Assembly: GCF_015689195.1 (NCBI RefSeq)
Contig: NZ_CP065044.1
Span: 3,286,001 to 3,350,000, forward strand
DNA: 64,000 bases
Direction of reading: 5' to 3'
From: Pectobacterium aroidearum
Lineage (GTDB): Bacteria > Pseudomonadota > Gammaproteobacteria > Enterobacterales > Enterobacteriaceae
Both the position numbers and the translations under genes were made by a program. Below, in pieces: positions 17,134 to 26,197 of this stretch (positions within the stretch are counted from its first letter, which is position 1; each line of letters begins with the position of its first letter). The notes beneath the pieces are model-generated. The model ran no database searches. It had not been told where the DNA came from and was given only the letters and a program-made list of their open reading frames with translations.

Positions 17134-18747
17134 ATGAATAAGTCGATACTGCTGAAAAAAAACGCGAACATCTGGCCTGCTCTACCGACAGCACGGGCCT
17201 ATTCTCTTGTCGTGCCAAGAATTGTGTCGCTTGTAGTACCACTAATCGTGCCGCTGGCACTGCTGGCGCTGTGGTATATCAGCACCCATTACGGCTGGAT
17301 GCCCGCCCAGATTCTCCCTGCCCCCAACGTCGTCGCTAACACCGCCGTCGAACTCTGGCACAACGATCTCCTGCCACAGCTCTTTATCAGCCTACAACGG
17401 TTGGCCAGCGGTCTGCTGGCAGGCTTACTGGCGGGAACGCTGCTCGGTGCGCTCATGGGCGCTTCACGCCGTGCCGAACATTTGCTGCATCCGACGGTAT
17501 ACGCGCTGGCACAGATCCCGACGCTGGGCTGGATCCCGCTATTTATGGTGCTGTTTGGCATTGATGACGGCTTAAAACTTGCGGTCATCATCAAGGCGGT
17601 AATTATCCCGGTGACGCTGCATACGCAAACGGGCGTGCGCAACGTGCCGCATGCACTACAGGAAGTCGCCCGCACTCTGCGCCTGCCGTGGCATCAGCGC
17701 CTCATCAAATTGACATTGCCCGCCGCACTCCCCACCTGGCTAACCGGCTTACGACTGGCGCTTTCGCAGGCATGGGTATCGCTGATTGTGGTCGAACTGC
17801 TGGCGTCGTCTCAGGGCATTGGCTACCTGCTGGTATGGGGACGCCAGCTGTTTCAACTGGATATCGTGTTTGTCTGCATCGCCGTGATAGGTCTGGCAGG
17901 GCTGACGATGGAGTGGACAATCAATCAGCTGGAACGTCGTCTGGTCTTCTGGCCACACCCGCCGCTCAGTCGCTTAACCGTTGCGCCGTCTCGCCGCTTA
18001 TCCGCGCTGGTTTTACCGTTCCTGCTTCTGCTGCTCTGGCAACAGTCCAGCCGTTTTGGCTGGATCGATCCGTTACTGCTACCACCACCCGCAGACGTGT
18101 GGCACATGTTGCTGCAAGGCGTCCACGACGGTTCACTCACTGAGGCAATGCAGGCCAGCCTGACTCGCGCGCTCGCCGGTGCGGTATGCGGCATTGTTGC
18201 TGGCCTCATAGGTGGCGTACTGCTGGGGCTAAACGCCACCAGCGACGCCCTTTTTGCGCCCACGGTCGCGACGCTGCGTCAGATCGCGCTGTTTGCCTGG
18301 CTACCGCTGCTGACCGCCTGGGTTGGCAACGATGAAGCCGGGAAAATCACCTTTGTCGCCCTGGCCTCCTTCTTCCCCATGCTGGTAGCCAGCCATCGCG
18401 GTATCCGCCAGCGTTCGCTGGCCTTACAGGAAGTCGCACAGGTGTTACAGCTCCGTCTCTCAACCCGTCTGAGGGTGCTGATTCTGCCGGGTGCCGCTCC
18501 CGCCATCTTTGCGGGTTTACGTCTGTCGCTGATTTACGCCTGGCTTGGCACCATCGGCGCGGAATATTTCATGTCATCCGGCACGGGAATCGGCAGCCTG
18601 ATGATCAACGCCCAACAGTTACTGGATATGCCCCTCATTATCAGCGGCATGCTGTTGATTGGATTAACAGGCGCGGTACTCGACCGCGTTGGATTAGGTC
18701 TGGAACAGCGGATGACGCGCTGGCGTTCCGCAGGAGAAATCGCATGA
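17134..18747 (+). CDS. Fused twin-domain ABC permease for organosulfur uptake
   Basis: A 537-residue protein made of two consecutive permease domains, each of the SsuC/TauC kind. The EAA-type loops are visible twice: QEVARTLRLPWHQRLIKLTLPAALP in the first half and QEVAQVLQLRLSTRLRVLILPGAAP in the second, and each half also repeats LPAP...V / LLPPPADV. Most sulfonate systems use a homodimer of a single-domain permease; the fusion resembles AtsB of arylsulfate transporters. The start is placed at ATG 17134 (GGA six bases before), though earlier in-frame starts exist. It overlaps the ATPase gene by four bases (ATGA). Confidence 0.85.
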   Translation: MNKSILLKKNANIWPALPTARAYSLVVPRIVSLVVPLIVPLALLALWYISTHYGWMPAQILPAPNVVANTAVELWHNDLLPQLFISLQRLASGLLAGLLAGTLLGALMGASRRAEHLLHPTVYALAQIPTLGWIPLFMVLFGIDDGLKLAVIIKAVIIPVTLHTQTGVRNVPHALQEVARTLRLPWHQRLIKLTLPAALPTWLTGLRLALSQAWVSLIVVELLASSQGIGYLLVWGRQLFQLDIVFVCIAVIGLAGLTMEWTINQLERRLVFWPHPPLSRLTVAPSRRLSALVLPFLLLLLWQQSSRFGWIDPLLLPPPADVWHMLLQGVHDGSLTEAMQASLTRALAGAVCGIVAGLIGGVLLGLNATSDALFAPTVATLRQIALFAWLPLLTAWVGNDEAGKITFVALASFFPMLVASHRGIRQRSLALQEVAQVLQLRLSTRLRVLILPGAAPAIFAGLRLSLIYAWLGTIGAEYFMSSGTGIGSLMINAQQLLDMPLIISGMLLIGLTGAVLDRVGLGLEQRMTRWRSAGEIA

Positions 18748-19553
18748 CGTCCACTCCCCTTGATGTGCCACCACCGGTGGTGCAGTTCGATCGCCTGCGT
18801 AAACAGTTTCGCGTGCAGGGCGAAGCGCTGACGGTGATTGATGATTTTTCCCTGTCGATTCACAGCGGTGAACTGGTCGCCATTGTCGGCAGCAGCGGCT
18901 GCGGCAAATCTACACTGTTACGTATGTTGGTCGGTCTGGACAACGACTATCAGGGACGCGTACTGGTTGAAGGGCAAACCGTGCGCGGTATCGGGCGCGA
19001 GCGCGGCATGGTGTTTCAGGAACCGCGCCTGTTTCCGTGGCTGACGGTACGGCAAAACATCGCGCTTGGGCTGGCGAATGAGGCGATCGATAGCAAAGAG
19101 CGGAAACGCCTGATCGACCACTTTATTCAGCTTGTGCACTTGCAGGACTTTGCCGACGCCCTACCCGCCCAGCTCTCCGGCGGCATGGCGCAGCGTGTCG
19201 CGATCGCGCGAGGTCTGGTCGCCAACCCACGCATCCTGATGCTGGATGAGCCTTTTGGTGCGCTGGATGCGCTAACGCGCCAGCAGATGCAGCAGGAGCT
19301 GCGCCGTATTCATCAGACGGAGGGCACCACCACGCTGCTGGTCACCCACGATGTCGAAGAAGCCGTCTATCTCGCCGATCGCGTCGTCGTACTGGCACCG
19401 CGACCGGGTCGTATCCGCCAGATTGCGACAATTTCGCTGCCGCATCCGCGCCAGCGTGATAGCCAAGATTTTCACCAGCAGTGCAGCCAGTTGCTCGCAC
19501 TGCTGACGCAGCCCGCCGATACCGCGGCCGCTTTCTCTTCACTGAACTCATAA
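18744..19553 (+). CDS. ABC transporter ATPase, SsuB/TauB/AtsC type
   Basis: A 269-residue ATPase with Walker A GSSGCGKSTLLR, Q-loop in MVFQEPRLFPWLTV, signature LSGGMAQRVAIARGL, Walker B ILMLDEPFGALD and switch His in LLVTHDVEEA. It energises the fused permease, to which it is translationally coupled. A 16-base gap leads into the sulfotransferase gene, so the three form one operon. Substrate type (sulfonate or sulfate ester) follows from context. Confidence 0.88.
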   Translation: MTSTPLDVPPPVVQFDRLRKQFRVQGEALTVIDDFSLSIHSGELVAIVGSSGCGKSTLLRMLVGLDNDYQGRVLVEGQTVRGIGRERGMVFQEPRLFPWLTVRQNIALGLANEAIDSKERKRLIDHFIQLVHLQDFADALPAQLSGGMAQRVAIARGLVANPRILMLDEPFGALDALTRQQMQQELRRIHQTEGTTTLLVTHDVEEAVYLADRVVVLAPRPGRIRQIATISLPHPRQRDSQDFHQQCSQLLALLTQPADTAAAFSSLNS

Positions 19554-19569
19554 ATACTGGAGCACCATT

Positions 19570-21363
19570 ATGGGACACCCTTCCGTCTACCCGACCGGCA
19601 CGACGATTTACAACCCGGAAAAAGCCTGGGGCGGCTACACCGTCTTTCAGGCGCTGGAGCGCGGCGCGGTGCTGGTGGATATGAACGGCACCGAACTACG
19701 CCTGTGGGAAGGCTTGCACGGTTTTCCCAACAAAATCCTGCCCGGCGGTTACATCCTCGGGCATAGCGGTGAACGTGATTCGCGCTACGGCATGCAGGAC
19801 ATGGTCGATCTGATTCAGGTGGACTGGGACGGCAACGTCGTCTGGAAATTCAACGGCTATGAACACATTACCGATCCTGATCTCCCGCCAGAATGGATGG
19901 CGCGCGTCCATCATGACTACCAGCGCAGCGGTAATCCGGTCGGCTATTACGCACCGGGACAAGAGCCGCAGTCGATTGGCGGCAACACGCTACTGCTGGC
20001 GCATACCAATCTGCATAACGAACGGATCAGCGACAAACTGCTGCTCGACGACACCATTATTGAGGTGGACTGGGAAGGCAACATCTTATGGGAATGGCGT
20101 TGCAGCGATCATTTTGACGAGTTGGGCTTTGACGACGATGCGAAAACCGCGCTGTACAACAATCCTAACCTGCGCAAAAGTGGCGGCGGCATGGGCGACT
20201 GGATGCACATCAACTCCATGTCGGCACTCGGCCCCAACCCGTGGTTCGATCAAGGCGATACCCGTTTCCACCCGGATAACATTATCTGGGACGCCCGCGA
20301 ATCCAACATCATCGCCATCATCGACAAACAGAGTGGCAATATCGTCTGGCAGCTTGGTCCTCATTACAACACGCCTGAACTCAAACACATTGGCTGGATT
20401 ATCGGCCAACATCACGCGCATATGATCCCCGCGGGCTTGCCGGGGGCGGGCAATATTCTGGTGTTTGATAACGGTGGTTGGGCAGGCTACGGCGCACCCA
20501 ATCCGGCCTCGGCCGACGGCGTGAAAAACGCCTGGCGTGACTATTCGCGCGTGCTGGAAATCAACCCGGTGACGCTGGATATTGTCTGGCGCTATTCGCC
20601 CTACGAAGCTGGCATTCCACACCCGACCGACGCTTTCCGTTTTTACAGCCCGTACATCAGCAATATCCAGCGCCTGCCGAACGGCAATACGCTGATTAAC
20701 GAAGGTGCCAACGGTCGACTCTTTGAAGTCACCGTCGATCACGAGATTGTCTGGGAGTTTATTTCCCCGTATTGGGGCAAGACGGTGAATACCAACATGC
20801 TGTATCGCGCTTACCGTGTGCCCTACGAGTGGGTGCCACAGTTGCCGCGCCCACAGGAAACGCCAGTGATCGCCCCCGACAACACTCGGCTACGTCAACC
20901 GGGAGCCGCCGCCCCCGGCTTCGCCAGCGTCATTCGTATTGAAGGCACGCGCCCCTACAAAAAGAGCGGCGATGCCCTGTGCGTCGCAACCGATAGCGAA
21001 GACCTCAAGCGCAGTCCGAAGCTCTTTGTCGTCAACCGAGAGCGCTTTGCTTCACTGACCGCTGACGACTGGCCTGAACTGGCAGCCCAACAAGGCCCAC
21101 AACTGCTGCTGGTCGGCGCGGAGCGCTGCGTCCACTGCAAAAGCCTCTACCGCCAGTTGGAAACGATTCTGGATAACGAGGAATACCGCCACTTGCCGAG
21201 CCATTATCTGGACGCCGATCGTCACACTGCGCTGGCGGAGAAACTGGCGGTCAGAACGTTACCGACCCTGCTATGGATCGAAAATGGTGGAGTGCGGGAT
21301 CGCTTGAGCGGCGCACAGCAACCCAAACGCCTACGCCAGTGGCTGGCCGCACAGCAACGCTAA
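19570..21363 (+). CDS. Arylsulfotransferase (ASST) family enzyme with C-terminal thioredoxin-like domain
   Basis: A 597-residue protein. Residues about 15-430 match the PAPS-independent arylsulfate sulfotransferase propeller family: repeated WDGNVVWKF/WEGNILWEW/SGNIVWQL blades, HHAHMIPAGLPGAGNILVFDNG and IQRLPNGNTLINEGANGRLFEV. The last 110 residues look like a thioredoxin fold with a redox-type VGAERCVHCKSLY (CxxC) and a cis-Pro segment RTLPTLLW. No signal peptide is visible, unlike the periplasmic E. coli-type ASST, so it may act in the cytoplasm on imported sulfate esters. It is the last gene of the transporter operon. Moving sulfate from an aryl ester to a phenol would feed sulfur scavenging; whether the CxxC domain has a redox role is unknown. 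Confidence 0.82.
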   Translation: MGHPSVYPTGTTIYNPEKAWGGYTVFQALERGAVLVDMNGTELRLWEGLHGFPNKILPGGYILGHSGERDSRYGMQDMVDLIQVDWDGNVVWKFNGYEHITDPDLPPEWMARVHHDYQRSGNPVGYYAPGQEPQSIGGNTLLLAHTNLHNERISDKLLLDDTIIEVDWEGNILWEWRCSDHFDELGFDDDAKTALYNNPNLRKSGGGMGDWMHINSMSALGPNPWFDQGDTRFHPDNIIWDARESNIIAIIDKQSGNIVWQLGPHYNTPELKHIGWIIGQHHAHMIPAGLPGAGNILVFDNGGWAGYGAPNPASADGVKNAWRDYSRVLEINPVTLDIVWRYSPYEAGIPHPTDAFRFYSPYISNIQRLPNGNTLINEGANGRLFEVTVDHEIVWEFISPYWGKTVNTNMLYRAYRVPYEWVPQLPRPQETPVIAPDNTRLRQPGAAAPGFASVIRIEGTRPYKKSGDALCVATDSEDLKRSPKLFVVNRERFASLTADDWPELAAQQGPQLLLVGAERCVHCKSLYRQLETILDNEEYRHLPSHYLDADRHTALAEKLAVRTLPTLLWIENGGVRDRLSGAQQPKRLRQWLAAQQR

Positions 21364-21382
21364 CCCCCCCCCTCTTCTAAAT

Positions 21383-21407
21383 GCGATCTCGCTTCCAGTG
21401 AGATCGC
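21383..21407. terminator. Hairpin after the sulfotransferase gene, possible terminator
   Basis: GCGATCTC pairs perfectly with GAGATCGC over a 9-base loop, 20 bases after the stop. There is no T run, so function as a terminator is unsure. Confidence 0.45.
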
Positions 21408-21569
21408 TCTATCCATCCACCGCCTCTTACACAAATGCCTCAATTTGCGGTGATTTATATCCGGCTTAAAAAATTATGCAGCGGTGGACGTGGCCGCCGA
21501 GTGAGCGGCATCGATGCGCCAATTTATACGCGTTGGATCACATTTCCTTTGCATCACTTCGTCGTAATT

Positions 21570-21584
21570 TGTTATGTTATTACA
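21570..21584 (+). promoter_or_regulatory. Zur box before the metal/peptide ABC operon
   Basis: TGTTATGTTATTACA matches the enterobacterial Zur consensus TGTTATANTATAACA at all but two defined positions. It ends 31 bases before the chosen first ATG, where it could cover the promoter. Two further boxes of this type lie at 29.65 and 31.36 kb. Confidence 0.75.
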
Positions 21585-21615
21585 TATCGATTTACACCAA
21601 CCGTATACGTTAGCC

Positions 21616-22458
21616 ATGATTAACTGGAACAGACACACAGACGCCATTCTTCAGGTAGAGAACCTTCGCCTGTCTATGAGTGGCGAGACCAAAGTCAGCG
21701 AGGTCAGTTTTACGCTGTTCGCGGGTGAACGTGTCTGTTTACTCGGCGCATCCGGTTCCGGTAAATCCCTCACCGCCAGAGCAGTCATCGGCACGCCGCC
21801 AGCAGGTTGTCAGGTTAGTGGCAGCATTCGGGTCAATGGCGAAGAGGTGGGTCAGTTGAACGCGCTGGCTCGCCCGCAGACTGGCCGCGTCTCTGCCGTG
21901 TTCCAGGACTCGGCAACGGCGCTGAATCCCCTCATGCCGCTGGGAAAACAGCTGTCACTGGCGTTGAAAACGACCTCTTCCGCTGAGCTTTCTGCGCTGC
22001 TTAGCGCTATGCAGTTGGATGACATTCCCAACCTGTTGCAGCGCTATCCTGCCGAATTGTCCGGCGGTCAGCGTCAGCGCATTTGTATTACCCTTGCACT
22101 GCTCGGTAAGACGCGTCTGCTGGTGGCAGACGAGCCCACTACCGCGCTTGATGTCATGACTCAGCAGCAGGTATTGCAGGTCTTACAGGAACGTAGCGTC
22201 CAGCCGGACGCCCCCGCCCTGCTGTTTATTACGCATGATATCGCCGTTGCCGCCCAACTCTGCCAACGCGGTCTGGTGATGGAAAACGGGCAGATCGTGG
22301 AATCTGGCAGTATGCTGCAACTGCTGAATGCACCACAGCATCCTTATACCCGCAGTTTGGTTGCTACAGCACGTCGCGCTGACACACTTTTATCCGACAA
22401 TGTGTTATTGACGACGAATATATCGCCTGCAACCGTTGCCGGAGCGCTCGCCGGATGA
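21616..22458 (+). CDS. OppD/NikD-type ABC transporter ATPase (Zur-linked operon)
   Basis: A 280-residue ATPase of the peptide/nickel/opine importer family. It has Walker A LGASGSGKSLTARAV, signature LSGGQRQRICITLAL, Walker B LLVADEPTTALDV and LFITHDIAVA; the C-terminal QHPYTRSLVATA is the typical OppD/NikD extension. I chose the ATG at 21616; the upstream frame opening at 21574 falls inside the Zur box. No strong Shine-Dalgarno is seen. It overlaps the next ATPase by four bases. It is the first gene of an operon of two ATPases, an MFS protein, a lipoprotein and a fused permease. The cargo is probably a metal chelate, by its regulation. Confidence 0.85.
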   Translation: MINWNRHTDAILQVENLRLSMSGETKVSEVSFTLFAGERVCLLGASGSGKSLTARAVIGTPPAGCQVSGSIRVNGEEVGQLNALARPQTGRVSAVFQDSATALNPLMPLGKQLSLALKTTSSAELSALLSAMQLDDIPNLLQRYPAELSGGQRQRICITLALLGKTRLLVADEPTTALDVMTQQQVLQVLQERSVQPDAPALLFITHDIAVAAQLCQRGLVMENGQIVESGSMLQLLNAPQHPYTRSLVATARRADTLLSDNVLLTTNISPATVAGALAG

Positions 22459-23291
22459 ACCACCACCTGCATGCGGTTCCCACACCGTTTTTAAGCCTCG
22501 AACACGTCAGCCGCTATCGCCAAACGTCGCGTTTGCCGTGGCAAAAGATCGAACCTGCCGGTGCGATTTTTCACGACCTGTCGCTGACGATGCAACAGCA
22601 TGAACGCGTCGGGCTGGTTGGCGCTTCCGGCTGTGGTAAATCCACGCTGCTAAAAACCCTGCTCGCGCTTGAAGCGCCGGAGCGTGGCGCCGTGTACTGC
22701 GACGGCAACCTGATTAAGCCGGGATCGGTGCGTTCGCTGATTTGGTATCGTCGCCGCGTCCAGTATATTCCTCAGGATCCGGCAGGCTCGCTCGCGCCAC
22801 GCCAACGCGTCGCCGATCTTCTCACCGAGCCGCTGAAACGGCTCCGTCCTGATGAAAACCGGCATGTTAATGGAAAAAATTCGACCCGCCTGCGTGAGGT
22901 CATGGATCAGGTGGGGTTGAGCACCACGCTTCTGGACAGGGTCGCCGGGCAGCTTTCCGGCGGTCAGGCACAACGTGTCGCGCTGGCGCGAGCGCTGATG
23001 GTTCAACCCGAGTTTTTAGTGGCGGATGAGCCGGTCAGCGGTCTGGATTTGCCGTTGCGCGAACAGATTAAAACGCTGCTTCAACAGGTCACCAAACAAA
23101 ACAAGATGGGTTTACTGATGGTATCGCACGATATTTCCATGCTCGCCGGTCTGTGCGACAGAATGCTGGTTATGGACGGCGGATGCATCATTGAAGATCG
23201 CCCCACCGCCGAGGTACTGGCTTCACCGCAGCAGCCGCACACTGCCCGCCTGTTGCAGGCCGTACCCGCGCTGTCGACGTCTGGCTATTAG
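22455..23291 (+). CDS. OppF/NikE-type ABC transporter ATPase (Zur-linked operon)
   Basis: A 278-residue second ATPase of the same importer: Walker A GASGCGKSTLLKTL, Q-loop YIPQDPAGSLAPRQRV, signature LSGGQAQRVALARAL, Walker B LVADEPVSGLD and LMVSHDISML. NikD/NikE and OppD/OppF act as heterodimers, as the two adjacent genes here suggest. The ATG overlaps the preceding stop (ATGA). A 98-base gap separates it from the MFS gene. Confidence 0.85.
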   Translation: MNHHLHAVPTPFLSLEHVSRYRQTSRLPWQKIEPAGAIFHDLSLTMQQHERVGLVGASGCGKSTLLKTLLALEAPERGAVYCDGNLIKPGSVRSLIWYRRRVQYIPQDPAGSLAPRQRVADLLTEPLKRLRPDENRHVNGKNSTRLREVMDQVGLSTTLLDRVAGQLSGGQAQRVALARALMVQPEFLVADEPVSGLDLPLREQIKTLLQQVTKQNKMGLLMVSHDISMLAGLCDRMLVMDGGCIIEDRPTAEVLASPQQPHTARLLQAVPALSTSGY

Positions 23292-23389
23292 CTCGCTGAA
23301 CACACATTTTTTACAATAAAATACCGCGTCAATAACACATTTTCCCATCGCGGGCTTTTATCACGACTCTTTTTATAATGGATGATGAC

Positions 23390-24637
23390 ATGTCAGACCT
23401 TACCGCCAGCCGCACGCCGCGGCCTTACCCTCCGTTGCTTCTGGGTAGCCAGCTTGTTTTCAACATTGGCTTTTATGCCGTCGTGCCGTTTCTGGCGATT
23501 TTCCTGCGTGACGACATGCTGCTTTCCGGCTGGGCTATCGGACTGGTGATTGGCTTACGCACCTTTTCTCAACAGGGCATGTTTTTAGTCGGCGGTGCGC
23601 TGGCTGACCGCTTTGGCGCACGCGTAATTATCCTGTGCGGCTGCGTCGTACGCATCAGCGGTTATCTCCTGCTGGCGCTGGGCGATTCGCTGTGGCCGAT
23701 TATTCTCGGTGCCTGCCTGACCGGCGTCGGCGGAGCCCTGTTCTCCCCCGCCATTGAGGCATTAATGGCGCAAGCCGGTACGCAAAGTGAAAAAGAGGGA
23801 AAACGCAGCCGCTCCGAGTGGTTCGCCCTGTTTGCGATTTGCGGTGAATTGGGCGCGGTGTTGGGCCCCCTGCTGGGCTCGGTACTGGCTGGATACGGAT
23901 TCCAGCGCGTGGCGCTCGCCGGCGCTGGCGTCTTTGTCATTGCGCTCATCGTCCTGTTTTTCAGTCTGCCGCCGACGCAGCGTAATCAGGGCGAATTACA
24001 CATCGCCCCGTGGTGGGAAACCTTCCGACAGCGGCGCTTTGTTGCGTTCATCATTGCCTACAGCGCTTACTTGTTCAGCTACAACCAGCTCTATCTGGCG
24101 CTGCCAGTTGAACTGCACCGCTCCGGCAGCAGTGAGAAAGACCTCGGCCCGCTGTTTGTTCTGGCTTCACTGCTCGTGATCGGATTACAGCTTCCGCTGG
24201 CGCGTTTTGCCCGCCGGGTTGGTGCAGCACGCATGCTGCCATTGGGCTTCGCACTGCTGTCTGCCTCGTTCCTTAGTGTCGCCCTGTTTGCTTCCAGCAC
24301 GCCGCCAGAAGGATGGCAGCGCCTGCTTCCGGCTATCTCCTTGATTACCCTATTAACGCTGGGACAGATGTTAATCGTCCCCGTTGGCATGGATCTCATC
24401 CCGCGTTTTGCCAACAACCAGAATCTGGGGGCGCACTATGGCGCGCTGGCATCGATGGGCGGCATTGCTGTTCTGGTCGGCAACTTTGTACTCGGTAGCC
24501 AGCTCGACCGTGCGCTGACGCCGTCGCCACAGGCCGCTATTCCGTGGGTGCTGCTCGCCGCTGTGCCGCTGTGCAGTTCGCTGGCGATGATGGTCATCTG
24601 CCGCCCGTTTAAATCCGCTTCAACCTTGAATGAATAA
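23390..24637 (+). CDS. MFS transporter embedded in the Zur-linked ABC operon
   Basis: A 415-residue, twelve-helix DHA1-type MFS protein, of the general MdtH/multidrug sort. Landmarks are NIGFYAVVPFLAIFLRDD, the loop GGALADRFGARVIIL between helices 2 and 3, and GELGAVLGPLLGSVLAGYG. In staphylopine/pseudopaline-type metallophore loci an MFS protein exports the free metallophore, and here an MFS gene is placed between importer components. By analogy it could export a chelator or its products; no biosynthetic genes for one occur in the window. The start is 23390 (GGATG five bases before) or 23378. Its stop overlaps an upstream ATG of the next gene. Confidence 0.83.
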   Translation: MSDLTASRTPRPYPPLLLGSQLVFNIGFYAVVPFLAIFLRDDMLLSGWAIGLVIGLRTFSQQGMFLVGGALADRFGARVIILCGCVVRISGYLLLALGDSLWPIILGACLTGVGGALFSPAIEALMAQAGTQSEKEGKRSRSEWFALFAICGELGAVLGPLLGSVLAGYGFQRVALAGAGVFVIALIVLFFSLPPTQRNQGELHIAPWWETFRQRRFVAFIIAYSAYLFSYNQLYLALPVELHRSGSSEKDLGPLFVLASLLVIGLQLPLARFARRVGAARMLPLGFALLSASFLSVALFASSTPPEGWQRLLPAISLITLLTLGQMLIVPVGMDLIPRFANNQNLGAHYGALASMGGIAVLVGNFVLGSQLDRALTPSPQAAIPWVLLAAVPLCSSLAMMVICRPFKSASTLNE

Positions 24638-24647
24638 GGACAGACTG

Positions 24648-26159
24648 ATGAATATGCGTAATCTCCTGTGGCCCGTTTCCGGCCTGCTATCAGCCACGCT
24701 GCTGCTGTCAGGCTGCTTCAACGAGCCGGAGGAAAAGCACACCTCGCATCATGACGGCCGAATCAAACTGGCGATGCTTCAACCACCGCGCTCCGGCCTG
24801 ACGCCACTGAGCGATGATGCCTTTAAGCTGTCGCGCTGGAGCACGGCAGAAACGCTGGTGGTGCTCGACAAGCTCGGCGAAGCTCAGCCTGCGTTAGCGA
24901 CAACATGGCAGCAAATCGATGATAAATCCTGGCGTTTTGAGCTGCGTCCCAATGTTCATTTTCACGATAGCACCACGTTAAACGCCGCCACGGTGGTTAA
25001 TGCGCTCACCGTAGCGTCCACCGCCGCCCCTAAGCCACGCATTCTGGACGGCGTGCAGTTAACGGTAAAAGCCGATGGCGATAACGCCGTGATTGTCTCC
25101 ACGGCTAAGCCGGATCCGCTGCTGCCCCAGCGCTTATCCAGCCCACAGCTGGCGATCCTCTCCACCGCGGCATACGGTAAAAATGGCGTGGTCAATCCGA
25201 TCAACACCGGAAGCGGTCCGTTTGTTCTGCGTAGCGTCACGGGCACCAGCAGCGCGGTATTGGACAGATTCGACGGCTACTGGGGTGAGAAATCACTGGC
25301 CAGCGGGATCGACGTCAGCTTTGTCTCTGACGGTGCAGCGCGCGCGGCTGCATTACGTACCGGCACGGCAGACATTGTCGAAGCCATTCCGGTTTCTCAG
25401 GCACCGCTGCTGGATCAATCGCTGGTGCATGAAGTCCCGATGCCGCGTACCAACACGCTGTATCTGAATACGCGCCACGGCGTGATGCAAGATCCTGCAA
25501 TGCGTGCCGCCGTGCGTGATGCGATTAACCGCCAACAGCTGGTGGATAACGTCTATGAGAAGCGTGCCGACATCGCGCAGGGTCTGTTAGGTCCCGCATT
25601 GCCGTGGGCGGCGGAACTGCGCCAGCCGGTGGCGAATCCGGTCAAAGCCGGTACGCCTGCGGGTGCGACCATCACGCTGGCAACCTTCAGCGATCGCGCC
25701 GAGCTGCCTGAGGTGGCAGTCTATCTGGCACAGCAGCTTACCGCCGCCGGATTTACGGTGAAACAGGTAGTGCGTGAGTATGCGCAGATTGAGTCCGACG
25801 CGCTGGCAGGCAAGTTTGACGCCTTTATTTTATCCCGCGCTACCGTGCTGGATTCCGGCGATCCGGTGGCTTACCTGTACAGCGATTTTGCCTGCGAAGG
25901 GTCATTCAACATCGCCCAACTGTGCCGCCCGGAAATCGATCAAGCGTTACAAAGAGCGGCTGCGATTCCTGCGGGCGTTGCACGCCGTCAGGCCATCATG
26001 CAGGCAGAAAACCTGATCCTTGCCAGCGATGCTGCGATTCCAATGCTGCATGAGCGCGTCATTCAGGGTGAAAGCGCACAGGTAAAAAACGCACTGCGCG
26101 ATCCGCGTGAACGCACGCTGATTAACGCCGCCACGCATATTGCTACCGACGCAAAATAA
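24648..26159 (+). CDS. Extracellular solute-binding lipoprotein, family 5 (Zur-linked operon)
   Basis: A 503-residue family-5 binding protein (OppA/NikA/CntA class). The lipobox LLLSGC, in the first 25 residues, makes it a membrane-anchored lipoprotein. A His-containing stretch KHTSHHDGR follows directly, which could bind metal. Family landmarks are WRFELRPNVHFHDSTTLNAATVV and TGSGPFVLRSV. It would capture the transported chelate or peptide. I chose the ATG at 24648, since AAGGA lies eight bases upstream; an ATG at 24630 overlaps the MFS stop. Confidence 0.85.
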   Translation: MNMRNLLWPVSGLLSATLLLSGCFNEPEEKHTSHHDGRIKLAMLQPPRSGLTPLSDDAFKLSRWSTAETLVVLDKLGEAQPALATTWQQIDDKSWRFELRPNVHFHDSTTLNAATVVNALTVASTAAPKPRILDGVQLTVKADGDNAVIVSTAKPDPLLPQRLSSPQLAILSTAAYGKNGVVNPINTGSGPFVLRSVTGTSSAVLDRFDGYWGEKSLASGIDVSFVSDGAARAAALRTGTADIVEAIPVSQAPLLDQSLVHEVPMPRTNTLYLNTRHGVMQDPAMRAAVRDAINRQQLVDNVYEKRADIAQGLLGPALPWAAELRQPVANPVKAGTPAGATITLATFSDRAELPEVAVYLAQQLTAAGFTVKQVVREYAQIESDALAGKFDAFILSRATVLDSGDPVAYLYSDFACEGSFNIAQLCRPEIDQALQRAAAIPAGVARRQAIMQAENLILASDAAIPMLHERVIQGESAQVKNALRDPRERTLINAATHIATDAK

Positions 26160-26197
26160 CGGGTAACACGCCCAACAACCAGAAAGATGACGAGTTT

